NCBI GenBank assembly: GCA_037974965.1
Contig: JBBPFI010000002.1
Coordinates: forward strand, 1-64,000
DNA length: 64,000 nucleotides
DNA from: Dacryopinax spathularia
Lineage: Eukaryota; Basidiomycota; Dacrymycetes; Dacrymycetales; Dacrymycetaceae
Direction: 5' to 3'
Part shown: positions 1-9,839 of the stretch, piece by piece
How the letters are laid out: each line of letters begins with the position of its first letter
How positions within the stretch are numbered: the stretch's first letter is position 1
Position numbers and translations under genes: made by a program
Notes under the pieces: generated by a model
What the model saw: only the letters and a program-made list of their open reading frames with translations
Told to the model about the DNA's origin: nothing
Databases searched by the model: none

Positions 1-31
<31 letters not shown>

Positions 32-172
32 CCCTAACCCTAACCCTAACCCTAACCCTAACCCTAACCCTAACCCTAACCCTAACCCTAACCCTAACCC
101 TAACCCTAACCCTAACCCTAACCCTAACCCTAACCCTAGCCCTAACCCTAACCCTAACCACTAACCCTGACC
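1..172. repeat. Chromosome-terminal telomere repeat, (CCCTAA)n
   Basis: About 28 nearly perfect CCCTAA units run from base 1. There is one AAACCC variant near base 10, and degenerate units (CCTAGCCC, CCACTAACCCTGACC) lie at the inner edge. This is the C-rich strand of a TTAGGG telomere read toward the chromosome interior, so the window begins at a left chromosome end. Confidence 0.97.
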
Positions 173-740
173 ATCCCCTCTCAATTCTGAACGATGCTCG
201 CCTCCGACTAAGAGACCCCGACGCCTGCAACAAGCCAACCGCGCGCCATCCGACGTCCTTCCTCCTAGCACATCGCCTCCCCGCCCGTCTCCATCACCCC
301 CTCAGCCGCGGAGCCCACATGGACCACCCGAGTCGCCTTCCGCCGACGAGCCCCTCGCACTCCCCACCGACCCCCCGGCGCAAGCAGGGTGGGAGTCACC
401 TCCCAAGCCCGAGTCCGATTGGGACGACCAAGAAGGGTGGGAGCCCCCTCCCAAGCCAGAGTCCGATTTGGACGACGAAGAAGGGTGGGAGCCCCCTCCG
501 AAACCCGAGTCCGATTCGGACGACGAAGAAGGGTGGGAGCCACCTCCCAAGCCAGAGTCCGATTTGGACGACGAAGAAGGGTGGGAGCCCCCTCCGAAAC
601 CCGAGTCCGATTCGGACGACGAAGAAGGGTGGGAGCCACCTCCCAAGCCAGAGTCCGATTTGGACGACGAAGAAGGGTGGGAGCCACCTCCCAAGCCCGA
701 GTCCGCTTCCGACGACGAGGATGATCCATACGCGCTTTAG
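173..740 (+). pseudogene. Acidic Pro-rich repeat reading frame cut off by the telomere
   Basis: One plus-strand frame stays open from the telomere edge to a stop at 738-740 and has no ATG start. Its first part is rich in Pro, Ser and Arg. From about 385 it carries seven copies of a 48-bp (16-residue) repeat with core DDEEGWEPPPKPESD, in which the last residues alternate between S and L, and it ends with YAL. The repeat length is a multiple of three and most base changes between copies keep the peptide, which suggests the repeat was once translated. The 5' part of the gene appears to be missing beyond the telomere. It could also be an exon of a gene whose start is spliced in a way I cannot see. 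No function recognised. Confidence 0.5.
380..715. repeat. 48-bp coding minisatellite, seven copies
   Basis: GGTGGGAG recurs at an exact spacing of 48 bp (about 388, 436, 484, 532, 580, 628 and 676). Alternate copies are more alike (S type against L type), so the array probably grew by duplication of a two-unit block. Confidence 0.9.
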
Positions 741-1283
741 GAACAGCGTTCAACCGCCCAATTAACCCCTTCATATCTACCCCTCTGACAATATCATACA
801 TCAATTAATGTTACCCTGTAGCACACGCTGTATATACCATTATTGTATTTCTGCCATGTCAATGTACCCTCACCCATCCTGAACAGCGCGCCAATTGTGG
901 CCATAACACAAGCAGTTTCGGCGAGTAAGGAAGCCTCTTTGTGACGGAGAAGGAATTTCCCTTCCTTCAGTGGGAAAGGAACTAATTTTTAGTGGCAAAG
1001 GAAAACCACATCCGGCGGGTAAGGGATCCGTTTTGGGTGGGTAAGGAACGCGCAATGTAGCATAAGGGCTCTGCTTGAGTGGTAAGGAAGTCGCTTGACG
1101 CGTAAGGGACTAGTTTTGGTGGGTAAGGAAACCGCGTAATGCGTAAGGGACCAGTCTTTGCGAGTAAGGGAGACCCTTGACGCGTAAGGGCCCCCTTTGG
1201 GTGGGTAAGGCATTGGTACAATGACATTATTTTAGGGACGCGTCTATCATTGGCTTCATTACTACCTGCCGTGTCTATGCCTG
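741..1283. other. Intergenic spacer with the first GTAAGGGA minisatellite block (905-1215)
   Basis: The first 160 bp are AT-rich and show no gene. From 905 to 1215 there are about ten degenerate 25-40 bp units of the form GGTAAGGGA or GTAAGGAA followed by a short variable stretch such as CTTTGGGTG. This is one member of a family that recurs across the window. It lies just past the stop codon of the minus-strand F-box gene. Confidence 0.8.
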
Positions 1284-2826
1284 TCAGTCTTCTACGAATA
1301 CATGCCAGTCACTCAACCGACGGAGCCCGGCGGTCACCCGGCGCTGCAGCTGGTTTTGCCATTGAACCCGTCGTGCTCCATCACCATTTTCGAACAACGG
1401 ATCAGAAAAGACCGCGCTGTCGGGCCAGAAAGCACGGACGATTCCACGGGCCGACCAATGGTTTATGACTGGCCCTGTGCGCAGGCGGATGATCATCGAC
1501 CGCCGGTCCGGTTCGATATCTGTTTCCAGCAGACCGTTGCTGCAAACCACAAGCTCGAGCCGGACGAGCCTGGTTGCCCGCTCCCTGAGGATCGGGATGA
1601 TCTCCAGGGTGACGCCCAGAACCGTCGCGGTGTGGGCCGAATGGGATCGTGTCGGCCAACAGATGGCCAGCTCGTATAAGTCTGGCCACGCGGTGAGCAG
1701 CGCGTCCCACGCCGCTAGACCCATCGCAACTGTGCCTGGATGGGATGATCCGTATGAGAACCCAAACATGAAGCATCGCAGCTCCCTCAAGGCCACGAGT
1801 GGGAGCAAGTCTTCTCCAGTGAGGTCAGCCGCCATCACGCTTGTCGAGATAGAGACCAGCAGTTCTTGTAGACGCCGGTGCCGAGCGATCGTCGCCAAGA
1901 GGGGCTGCCACACTCGTGTCTCCTCGTCGCTCTCGATTTCCACGTCCAACATGTCGAGGACGATGATCGTAAGGGATTCAAGTAGGGGGCTAGAGTCGAA
2001 GCAACCCAGCGTCAGGATCACTCCTTCCCGGTCCCAGGGCCCAATCTGCAATCGCTTGAGGGTTGACCACATGCCGGTGACGAGGAAGGTGTTATCCAGG
2101 CGAGCGATCGATACACGACTCCATCGATCGCGCCCGAGCTCTTCGTCGATGACAGCCAGCGGTGGGTCGAGCAGATCCACGGAAGCGAGGGCGGGCATGT
2201 ATGTCTCCAGCACGCTCAGCGCGCCTTGCCACAAGGCCAATCCAGACGTCTTGAGCAGAAGCGTACGGACCGAGAGAGGACTGTCGAGGTGGAAGCCGGT
2301 GATGGGATGCCATAAATCCAAGTCTAGAGTGCGTAACAGGGGAAGGCGAGGCAATACGGCCTCTAACGCACGCAGCATGGCATCGCCCGTCAGCCGTGCT
2401 TGGAAAAGACGCAGGTTCAAAAAGCCGCGCGGGACGAGGCAGCACATTCCGAGCCCTTGAAGCCCACGGTCTTCCTCACAATCGATCGAAAGGCCGTACC
2501 CTTGCGAGACGACAACACGAAAGCGAGACGAAGGATACAACGTGGGGGTCAAGTGCCACTGCTATAAGACCACGGTGTGAGCAAGAGGGCGCTGACAGGA
2601 CACGGTGATGTGCACTCACGTGGATGTTCTCCTCGGTCAGCTGGGAAAAGAGTCGATCGCTCGACCACGTCCCTACCCATTCCAATTGGAGACGCCTGGC
2701 GATTCTGTACCAGGCGGAACAAAGGAGAGCCAAAGTGGAGTAAACAGCGAGGCGCTCTCCGGGGTTCACTTGGCGGAGAATCGCCTCGACCAGCTCGTCT
2801 ATCATTCCAACAGCGTGGGGGAGCAT
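1284..2826 (-). CDS. F-box / leucine-rich-like protein
   Basis: There are two exons: 2620-2826 and 1284-2561 (or 2558), with a 58-61 bp intron whose donor is GTGAGT. The protein is about 494 aa. The N-terminus has an F-box-like helix set (IDELVEAILRQV, then ALLCSAWYRIARRL). The rest has Leu-rich segments (LPRLPLLRTLDLDL) typical of fungal F-box proteins that feed substrates to SCF ubiquitin ligases. I chose the ATG at 2826 because it sits eight residues before the F-box; an in-frame start at 2958 would add a poorly conserved-looking leader. No signal peptide is needed for this role. The F-box call is from pattern only, and the target is unknown. It is the first intact gene in from the telomere. 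Confidence 0.7.
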
Positions 2827-3053
2827 GGCGACGACGAGGAGATAAGACGATCGCACTGACGGGCTCTTAAATATGCACAAGGTCAGGCACGCGGCATGGC
2901 TCGCCCAGGAGCACATTGCCCAGAGCAGTCTTGCGAGCGCCAAGTGATCGGCTGACAAGTCTTCTTAGCCGATCATTGTACGCATTCTGAAGATCGGTAC
3001 ATACAGGAACCAACAAGAACATGATTCGGATCGGCAGTCTCTGAAGAATTGCC

Positions 3054-4057
3054 TTACATGGCAACATCCTGGTCTCCTTCTGCCAATCCCCCCTGTATAC
3101 CCAGGTCGTTGAACACCCTTTGAATCATGACCTGCAGATTCAGCATCTTCGCTGCTTGCTCCTCCAGCAGTTCATCCGCCTGTTGCCACTTGGGCAGCAG
3201 CTGTGCCAGTTCCACGTACATCTGATGTGCCCTGGAGGCGATATCCCTCCGCTTTGAAGCCAACGACGCGTGCTCTTCAAGGACTGCTTGCACCTCGGCG
3301 GCCAGTCTCTGCAGATCAGAGATTCCTGTGGATCGGCGTGAGACGGAATCCTCATCCCATCACAAAGGAAGACGGACCTTGCTTGGCGATCTTCTTGATC
3401 GCCACAGACCTAGCCTCGGTCGCATTAAGATCGTCCACCTCGATGACTGCCTCTTTTGGATAACTCATCAGCGCCAAGTCCACTACTCAAAGCTCGCGTC
3501 ACTCACCCTTATCGCCCTCGGTGTTCCCCTTGGGATCGTCCCCTCCACCGCTCTCCTTGGGATCCCTCGCTCCACCGGTCTCCTTCGGATTGCCCGCTTC
3601 ACCGCTCGCTTTCCCACTGTCACCTCCAACCTTCTTCCCCTTCTTCTTCGGCTCGCCTGCAGGCGACTTTGCCTTTTTGGACGACGCCCCAAACTTCTCT
3701 TCCATCTCCCGTTGCAGGTCCTCATCTACCTCGACCCAACCCTCGATCGCTTTTCGCCAATCCTCAGACGACTCTCCCAAAACCGTTCGCCATGTCCTAG
3801 GAATGGCCGATTGGATCTGTGCAGACATAGACCACACTTGCTGCCGTGGCCCTCAGCGCTCGGTATCTGGCAACCATGGAATGAGTGCCACCCACCATGA
3901 TATTCTCCCCCATGGTCCTGTCCTCCACCTTGGCCCCTCGAATAGCGCGGTTGGAGAACAACGTTGGCAGCGCGTCGGGTTTGGCACTGTACCAGATTTC
4001 AAGAGTTGAGTAGAGCCTCTTATTAGCCCCCTGGAGATCTGCGAGAGTCCAAGCCAT
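3054..4057 (-). CDS. Small lysine-rich coiled-coil protein, unknown function
   Basis: I join five exons: 3896-4057, 3507-3816, 3378-3452 and 3054-3325, counted from the ATG at 4057, with introns of 79, 54 and 52 bp (four coding pieces in all). Together they give one 272-aa frame. The middle holds a hydrophilic run rich in Lys, Gly and Pro (KKAKSPAGEPKKKGKK). The C-terminal 90 residues are helical and coiled-coil-like (LEEHASLASKRRDIASRAHQ). No catalytic motif is visible. It lies head to tail with two other minus-strand genes, and the spacer to the next one holds GTAAGGGA repeats. Function not recognised. Confidence 0.6.
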
Positions 4058-4165
4058 GGCGGTGTTGTCGAGGTGATCGCTGTGGCGAAAGGGACAACAG
4101 AACCTGCTGAGTCCCGTTCAGCCAGCCAGTCGGACGCCACTTTTGGGCCCGTAACATCCTCAGGC

Positions 4166-4262
4166 ACGAGGCACGCGCTGGGTAAGGGACGCGCTGGGTA
4201 AGGGACGCTCTGGGTAAGGGACGCTCTGGGGAAGGGAAGCCCTTGGGTGCGAAAGGAGCATG
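4166..4262. repeat. GTAAGGGA minisatellite, short block
   Basis: Four near-identical 15-18 bp units (GGTAAGGGACGCTCTG type) lie in the 220 bp between two minus-strand genes. It belongs to the same family as the larger blocks. Confidence 0.8.
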
Positions 4263-4278
4263 GACATGTCTGGCATTA

Positions 4279-6309
4279 CTATGACACACCAACTCTCCTT
4301 GCTTGGCCCTCCCACCTAGGTCTCACGATTTTAATATATTTAAAGCGGTCCTCGTCCTCCCACTCTCCCTCGGCCCACCTCATCAACACGAGGCTCTCAT
4401 GCGTTGCCCTAATCCCCTCACGGATTTTTCTCCCTAGACCGAGCGACACCGCGTTAATCTGGCGGAGGAGATCTCTACACCTGACACGTCTGAACTGAAA
4501 CTCTGCAAGCAATGTCACTGTCCATGATCATCGTTAGCTACCCATGACCTGCGATCACAGTGAAGCAAAAACCAACGGATAGGCCGCTCATCTGAAGATC
4601 TCAACCCATCGCCGCTCATCCATTTCAGGCCCAACAATTCATCGACCCCTGCCTGCAGATCCGGACTTGGTTCGATGTACTTATCGGGGTCTTGTCCCCA
4701 ATATCTGAGCTCCAGATCTATGCTCTTGCTGTGATGGACACATGCTGATAACCACCGAGACAGTTTGGTCACCTCCTTGCTGAGTTCCGCCAACGCCGTT
4801 GTCGCGCCAGGTCTTAGTTCTGCAAAATAATCGGCGTAATCCTCTGGAGATGACCGTCAACACACGCACAGTCGAAGCGGGTGCCACTGTTTGCTTACTC
4901 GTGCTCCGTAGACCACGCTGAAACAAGCCGTGCTCCTCAGCGGGTTTCCGCGGGATTGGCCTCCTCCTCTCGGGGGCCCAACCCAATGGTGCCCTCGTCC
5001 AGTCAATGAGCCCATGCACCAGGACTGCCGACGCACTAGATCTCCCTCTCATGCGAATGCCGGCATGACCGACCGCAGTCTCCTGCTGAGCGGCTTCATC
5101 CTTCTGCTGTAAGTCTTTGATCTCCTTGGAAAGCGCGCCGTTTTGGTCGCGCGCTTCCCTCAGCTCAGTTGTCTTGGCTTTCAGCTGCGTCTTCACCTCG
5201 CTCAGCTCATTTATCTTGGCTTTCAGCTCCGTCTTCGTCTCGGCGAGCGCCTCCATGGCGGTGTCGCGCTTCTTCTTCATATCGGCGAGGTCCTGCCTGG
5301 CAGTATCGCGCTCCTTCGTCCTCTCGGTGAGCTCCGTATTTTTCGCAACGACCATAGCCTCGGTATCGGCAACCAGCTGCTGCACACCAGCGAGTCGGGC
5401 CTTGATCTCTTCGTACTTGGTCTTGTACTCCTTCTCCCCCTCCGTCCTTGCTCGTTGGGCCTGCTCTTCGAGCGCTTTGTTCGTCTTCTTCAACTCGTCC
5501 ACCTGTGCTGTGAAGCTTTGCCGGGTACTGGATTCCTTATCAATGGCATCCTTGAGCTTTGCTTGCAGGTCTGTGACCTCGCTCGCGGGCACACGATCGT
5601 CGGCGGGGACTGGCTGCTTCAGCGCCTTGTTTTCCTTCTCCAGCTCTTCCAGACGCGCCCGCATCTTCTCCAAGGCCTGTGGTGCTTCCTTCTTAGCCTG
5701 TGCCATGTATCAGCGCAATGACCCAAGCGATGAAGACTTGGGCGTACCGCCTCGGCCACAGAGTTCGCGCCTTCCAGCGACTATGTGGCGATCATAGTCA
5801 GCATGAAGCGCGATATGATCAAAGTTCACTTGACGCACCTGCACCTCTGCCTGGGCGCCCTTACAGTTGGGGCATTCATCCTCCTCGCTTGCCACCCCTG
5901 CCGCTCCCTCTTCACGTTCCATCGCAGCCCCCTCCTCTACCGTTTGCTGACGCTGCCGACTCTCACGCTTGGAGCGCGGAGCATCCCTCAGTGAGGTCAA
6001 GTACGCTTGCAACGACTTGGCCGTTTTGGGATTGAGCAGGTCATAGCATGCTGGAGGCATCTCCAGCAGATCCTTGCGACGATCTTGGGTAATGTACTGT
6101 CGAACAATGGCCTGTATGCAAGATTAGCCGCCTCCCAACTCACAACTTGCACGCACATTGACGTTCCGTCGGACCCGCTCCTCTCCTGCCAGCTTCTGCC
6201 ATGCATACGTCTCCGGTTGACATGCAAAACTGCCAATGTACTTGAACCAATAGGGAACTCGCAGGTCGGGATCGTCGGGAGGGTTGAAAGGTGGCAGACG
6301 ATCGTACAT
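4279..6309 (-). CDS. Long coiled-coil protein, unknown function
   Basis: Exons 6157-6309, 5839-6111, 4899-5697, 4542-4843 and 4279-4494 keep phase across four introns (45, 141, 55 and 47 bp) and give 580 aa. The N-terminal 140 residues have a globular part (MYDRLPPFNPPDDPDL) and end in a CPNCKG pair. About 240 residues of continuous heptad-like coiled coil follow (KAKINELSEVKTQLKAKTTE). The C-terminal 170 residues are again globular (WLSACVHHSKSIDLELRYWG). The gene begins 60 bp downstream of the Cys-rich gene on the same strand, so the two might be one transcription unit, but no intron joins them in frame. No known family recognised. Confidence 0.65.
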
Positions 6310-6368
6310 GGTGGTCAACAAAGTCACCACGCAGAATCAGGGTTCATTTCTAATATCGCGCTGCCTCA

Positions 6369-7383
6369 CTACTTCATATACAATTCCATGTCCTGTACTA
6401 GCTGCGCTAAGGGCGCTTCCAAACTCTGAAGCTTCTGCCCTACGTGGGGAATCTCTGTTGGCTCTACCACACTGGCCTGATAGCGATGCACAACCTTCCC
6501 CCCAACCCGCAACCTAATCTGACCTTTTTTGTCCTCGTCGTCCGAGTCTGGCTCTTTACCCTCCTCTATACGTTCCTTCATGACAAGCCAGGTAAACCGG
6601 TAATGGGGAATATGCTGATCCCATCCGCGAAGAACCTGAATGGGCGGTCGAACTCCACCGAACGGTTTTAGCACGACTGGTAGATGGATCAGCGATCCCA
6701 CAACCACTCGGCGGCCAGACCACATACCCTGTGCGCTGCAGGCCATGTGGTTCTTCCGACATCGTTCGCATGTCACCCCAGGTGGCCTGTTCTTGCGCTT
6801 AACGGCACCAGTAGCGCCTTCTGCCAAAGGATCGCGCGTGATCGTGCAGGGCTGTGGCGGGAAGGTAAACGTCAAGTCGTCGTTGACCTTGACTCGGACC
6901 AGGCATTCGGTGCACTGGATTTGTATCAGGACAGTACAATGAGAGCAGAAGGACAAACACGCACGATGTGATATGGGTCCAGTCTCGCCTTGATCTCATC
7001 CGACGCCAGGTCATACGCCCTCTTCCACTTCTCTCTCTTCTTCCAGTAGTGTGCATCATGGACGCCAAAGAGCCGGTCAACGTTTTTCCTCTTGGACCGC
7101 ACTCGCAGGACCGCCTCGCCTGTGAGGCTTTTAGTTGCCAATTCTTGCTCGTTGGCCGTTTTTTCTTGCTCGTTGGCCGTTTTCCTCTTCCGTTTCTTGC
7201 TCGACCCTCCACTGCCCTCAGCCACAGCCTCATCGCCCGCCGGATCCATAGAGGAGGGGACCGCCACTGCAGACCGCGCCTTGTATTGTTTCTTCTTGCG
7301 AGTGTCCGATGGTTCTAGGGTAGCTAGTCAGTTTTGGCAGGCCTGGTGCAGTCCGTGCACTCACTGGCCATTCGTGGCGCCAT
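6369..7383 (-). CDS. Cys-rich zinc-cluster-like protein
   Basis: Exons 7365-7383, 6965-7314 and 6369-6914 join in phase (introns of 50 bp) to give 304 aa. The N-terminus is basic (SSKKRKRKTANEQ), like a nuclear localisation signal. A CTEC pair and then CERCRKNHMAC follow about 45 residues later. Such split CxxC...CxxCx5C signatures occur in many basidiomycete proteins that look like degenerate fungal zinc clusters. A later acidic stretch (EPDSDDEDKKGQ) precedes a helical C-terminus. It faces the JmjC-like gene across a 315-bp divergent spacer. A role in DNA binding is inferred only from the cysteines and basic run. Confidence 0.6.
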
Positions 7384-7698
7384 GGTAGAACGGTCGTAAC
7401 TCGGATGGATAATTGAAGGCGTCGTGAGGGGAGCAGGCGTGAGATATGGTTTGTGTGAGGAAAGGAGAAGAACCTTGAACCGCTCCCTTACCCGTAAGGG
7501 TCCTATCTCCTTACCCTCTGGGTAAGGGGGTCCCTGGCCGTGTCCTTACCGCAAGGGCCCTAGCTGCCAAGGGTCCTCTCTCCTTACCCTCTGGGTAAGG
7601 GGGTTCCTGGCCGTGTCCTTACCGCAAGGGCCCTACCTTACTCGTTGCCACCCATCTCCCTTCCCTCGCACCACTTTCTCTTTCTGCACTCCATAACC
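7384..7698. promoter_or_regulatory. Divergent spacer with a duplicated, inverted-orientation GTAAGGGA block (7476-7650)
   Basis: This spacer separates the minus-strand Cys-rich gene from the plus-strand JmjC-like gene and must carry both 5' regions. A unit of about 80 bp is present twice (around 7507-7570 and 7580-7637). Each has CCCTTACC and GGTAAGGG facing each other, so short hairpins are possible. Here C-rich and G-rich arms are mixed, while most other blocks in the window are G-rich on the plus strand. Confidence 0.65.
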
Positions 7699-9748
7699 AT
7701 GAGTAACCAGGTTGCAGAACTCACCAGCAGCTTTGACGCCCTCGCATTCAAACCGTCCAGCACCTACGACTGCTTCAACTGCGCGGCGCAAGATCACCAT
7801 ACGGGTGTATGCCCGTATCCCCCCAATGAAGCGATGCGCCTGGCGATGGCAATCTGGAAGGCTGCTGTCATAGCCGGCGACGACGACGTGCCTCGACCGG
7901 TGGCAGGTGCAATCCTGCCAGACGACCTGCCAGACGACAAGGACTGCACTGCAGACGACAAGGACTGCACTGCGGACGACAAGGACTGCACTGAAGACGA
8001 CCAAGACGATGGCACCATCTCCGAGAGCAGGGATGTCCCCAAGACGACCGAGATTGATTGGAGCAAGATGAATCCCCCGGAAGAGATGCAGGCCACAGAG
8101 GCGATGGTGCGCCTGCCATCATCTTTGCCTCTCTCCGTCTGCTGACCAGCCCTCCAGAGGTACTACGCCCACCGGGTCGATCTTCTCTTTGAGATCTCGG
8201 CGCCTGCCGAGCGCGATCCCAAGTTTCGCCACCTGCAAGTCCAGGCCAATCAAACGCTCCCTATAAAGCCCGACAAACTCGCCGAATTGATGACTGAGCA
8301 GCATGTTATCTGCATAACAGGGGGGGAAACATGGGACGCCGAGACGTTCTCTTTGAAGACGGTCACGGCAAGAGGCATGGTCGATCCGGACAGCGAGCAC
8401 AAGTATCCGTTTCTAGGTCCGTCCTCATCTCTCTTCAGAATCACCTGCTCAATGTCGACCAGACATGGAAAAGATCTATTTGCGCAGTACTGGCGCGCCA
8501 ACAACTGGTAAGAAGAAGGGCAGCCAGAAGAACGAAGATGAGCCCCAGGTGCACGACACGATGACCATGTCCCAGTTCTTCAGCAAGTTCAACAAGCAGG
8601 AGGACCAGAGGAGCCAGAAGACGAGCATCAAGCAGAAGAAGACACCCCCGCCAAACCTCAAGAAGCAGTACCTCAACCTGCTCGACTGTCCGTATCCAGC
8701 CTGGGGCTGGCCTCGTTACCTGAGGTGCGTCCAGGCAGACGTTTGCGGAAACCCACTCATGTCCTTTCAGCGCCTTCTACAACCAAACGCTCGAATACCG
8801 GATCACGTCGCTTGGATATGCGAGCGAGTTGGTCGAGCGCACCGAATTGCGAGAAGCCGCTTGGGCGCTCATTTCAATGGGACTCGTCTTCACCGATGCA
8901 CATCACGACGCTGGCGGTCGATACACCTACATTGCCCAGCTCAAAGGGCTCAAGTACTGGTTCTACGTGCGCTATAATCAAGCCACGATCAAACGGCTTG
9001 CCGACGACCCTGTTGGCGTCCACACAGACCTCACATCCGACAACGCTGAAACGCGCAAGGCGCTGGGCAAATGGTACTATATCCCTCTACGCGCGGGGAT
9101 GCAGATGTGAGTCGCTTGCCTGGAACCCGTTCCCGCATGACTGACCGCTCCGCCAGCCTTCAGCCCAATTGGTGGAAGCACTTTGTTTGGACGGTCACAC
9201 CAAGCCTCACGGCGGGCAAGCTGTTCGATCTCGGCGATTTCGCGCGTGTGGAACAGTGCATGAAGGAAGAGAAGGCAAACGGCCTGCAGGCGACCAACGC
9301 CGAACGACACGCTTGGTACAGCGTCTTCCTCACTTTCGCCGCAAGTTTGGGCGAGATCCACAAAAGGGCGAATAAAATGAAGATGAAGGACGTTCAAGCG
9401 CTGCGCCGCATGCTATTGAATCCCACCGCCTATGTGCCCCAGCGTGAGGGATCTGTCGATGAAGCCACCCCGGACCATAATCCGGACCTCCATTGTCTCA
9501 GCTTTTGGTTACTGGCACACGAGGTCGAGCTATCAGGCATCCTGCCGACTGTGGAGCAAGCTAAACTGGCCAGGGACAAGATCCAGTCCATATGGCAGAC
9601 GCACACAACGGGGAGCTTTCTCCCCCCTAATCACGACACCCGAGTAACACAGTTGAGGATCGCCAAGAAGAACTTGGAGGACATTATTCAGAACCGGCAT
9701 GGGCGCCTCGAGCCAGAGCAGATCACACTCTCCCCTTGGTCGGCGTAG
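7699..9748 (+). CDS. JmjC-like (cupin) protein with N-terminal CCHC zinc knuckle
   Basis: Five exons (7699-8106, 8158-8416, 8463-8724, 8771-9106, 9157-9748) join in phase to give 618 aa. Residues near 25-40 read CFNCAAQDHHTGVC, a perfect CX2CX4HX4C zinc knuckle. An acidic triplicated DDKDCTA stretch follows, then a Lys-rich linker. The JmjC-like core starts near residue 310. It has TDAHHDAGGRYTY, in which HxD would supply two iron ligands, then KGLKYW, and about 75 residues later ILQPNWWKHFVWT with a candidate third His. This matches the pattern of fungal JmjC-like proteins, which use Fe(II) and 2-oxoglutarate, often to demethylate or hydroxylate protein. Whether the enzyme is active cannot be told. 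ATG chosen as the first in frame, just before the knuckle. Confidence 0.72.
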
Positions 9749-9839
9749 GTAGACTGTCCTGACATTCATGTATGTATGTATGTACAGAGGAAAATCTACT
9801 AGTGGAAAGGGAAGCGACTTAGCGATTCAGGACAACTGT

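Noticed and set aside
1465-2460. A 331-residue plus-strand open frame
   Set aside because: It lies wholly opposite the F-box gene, is Ser/Arg-rich as expected for an antisense frame, and has no domain.
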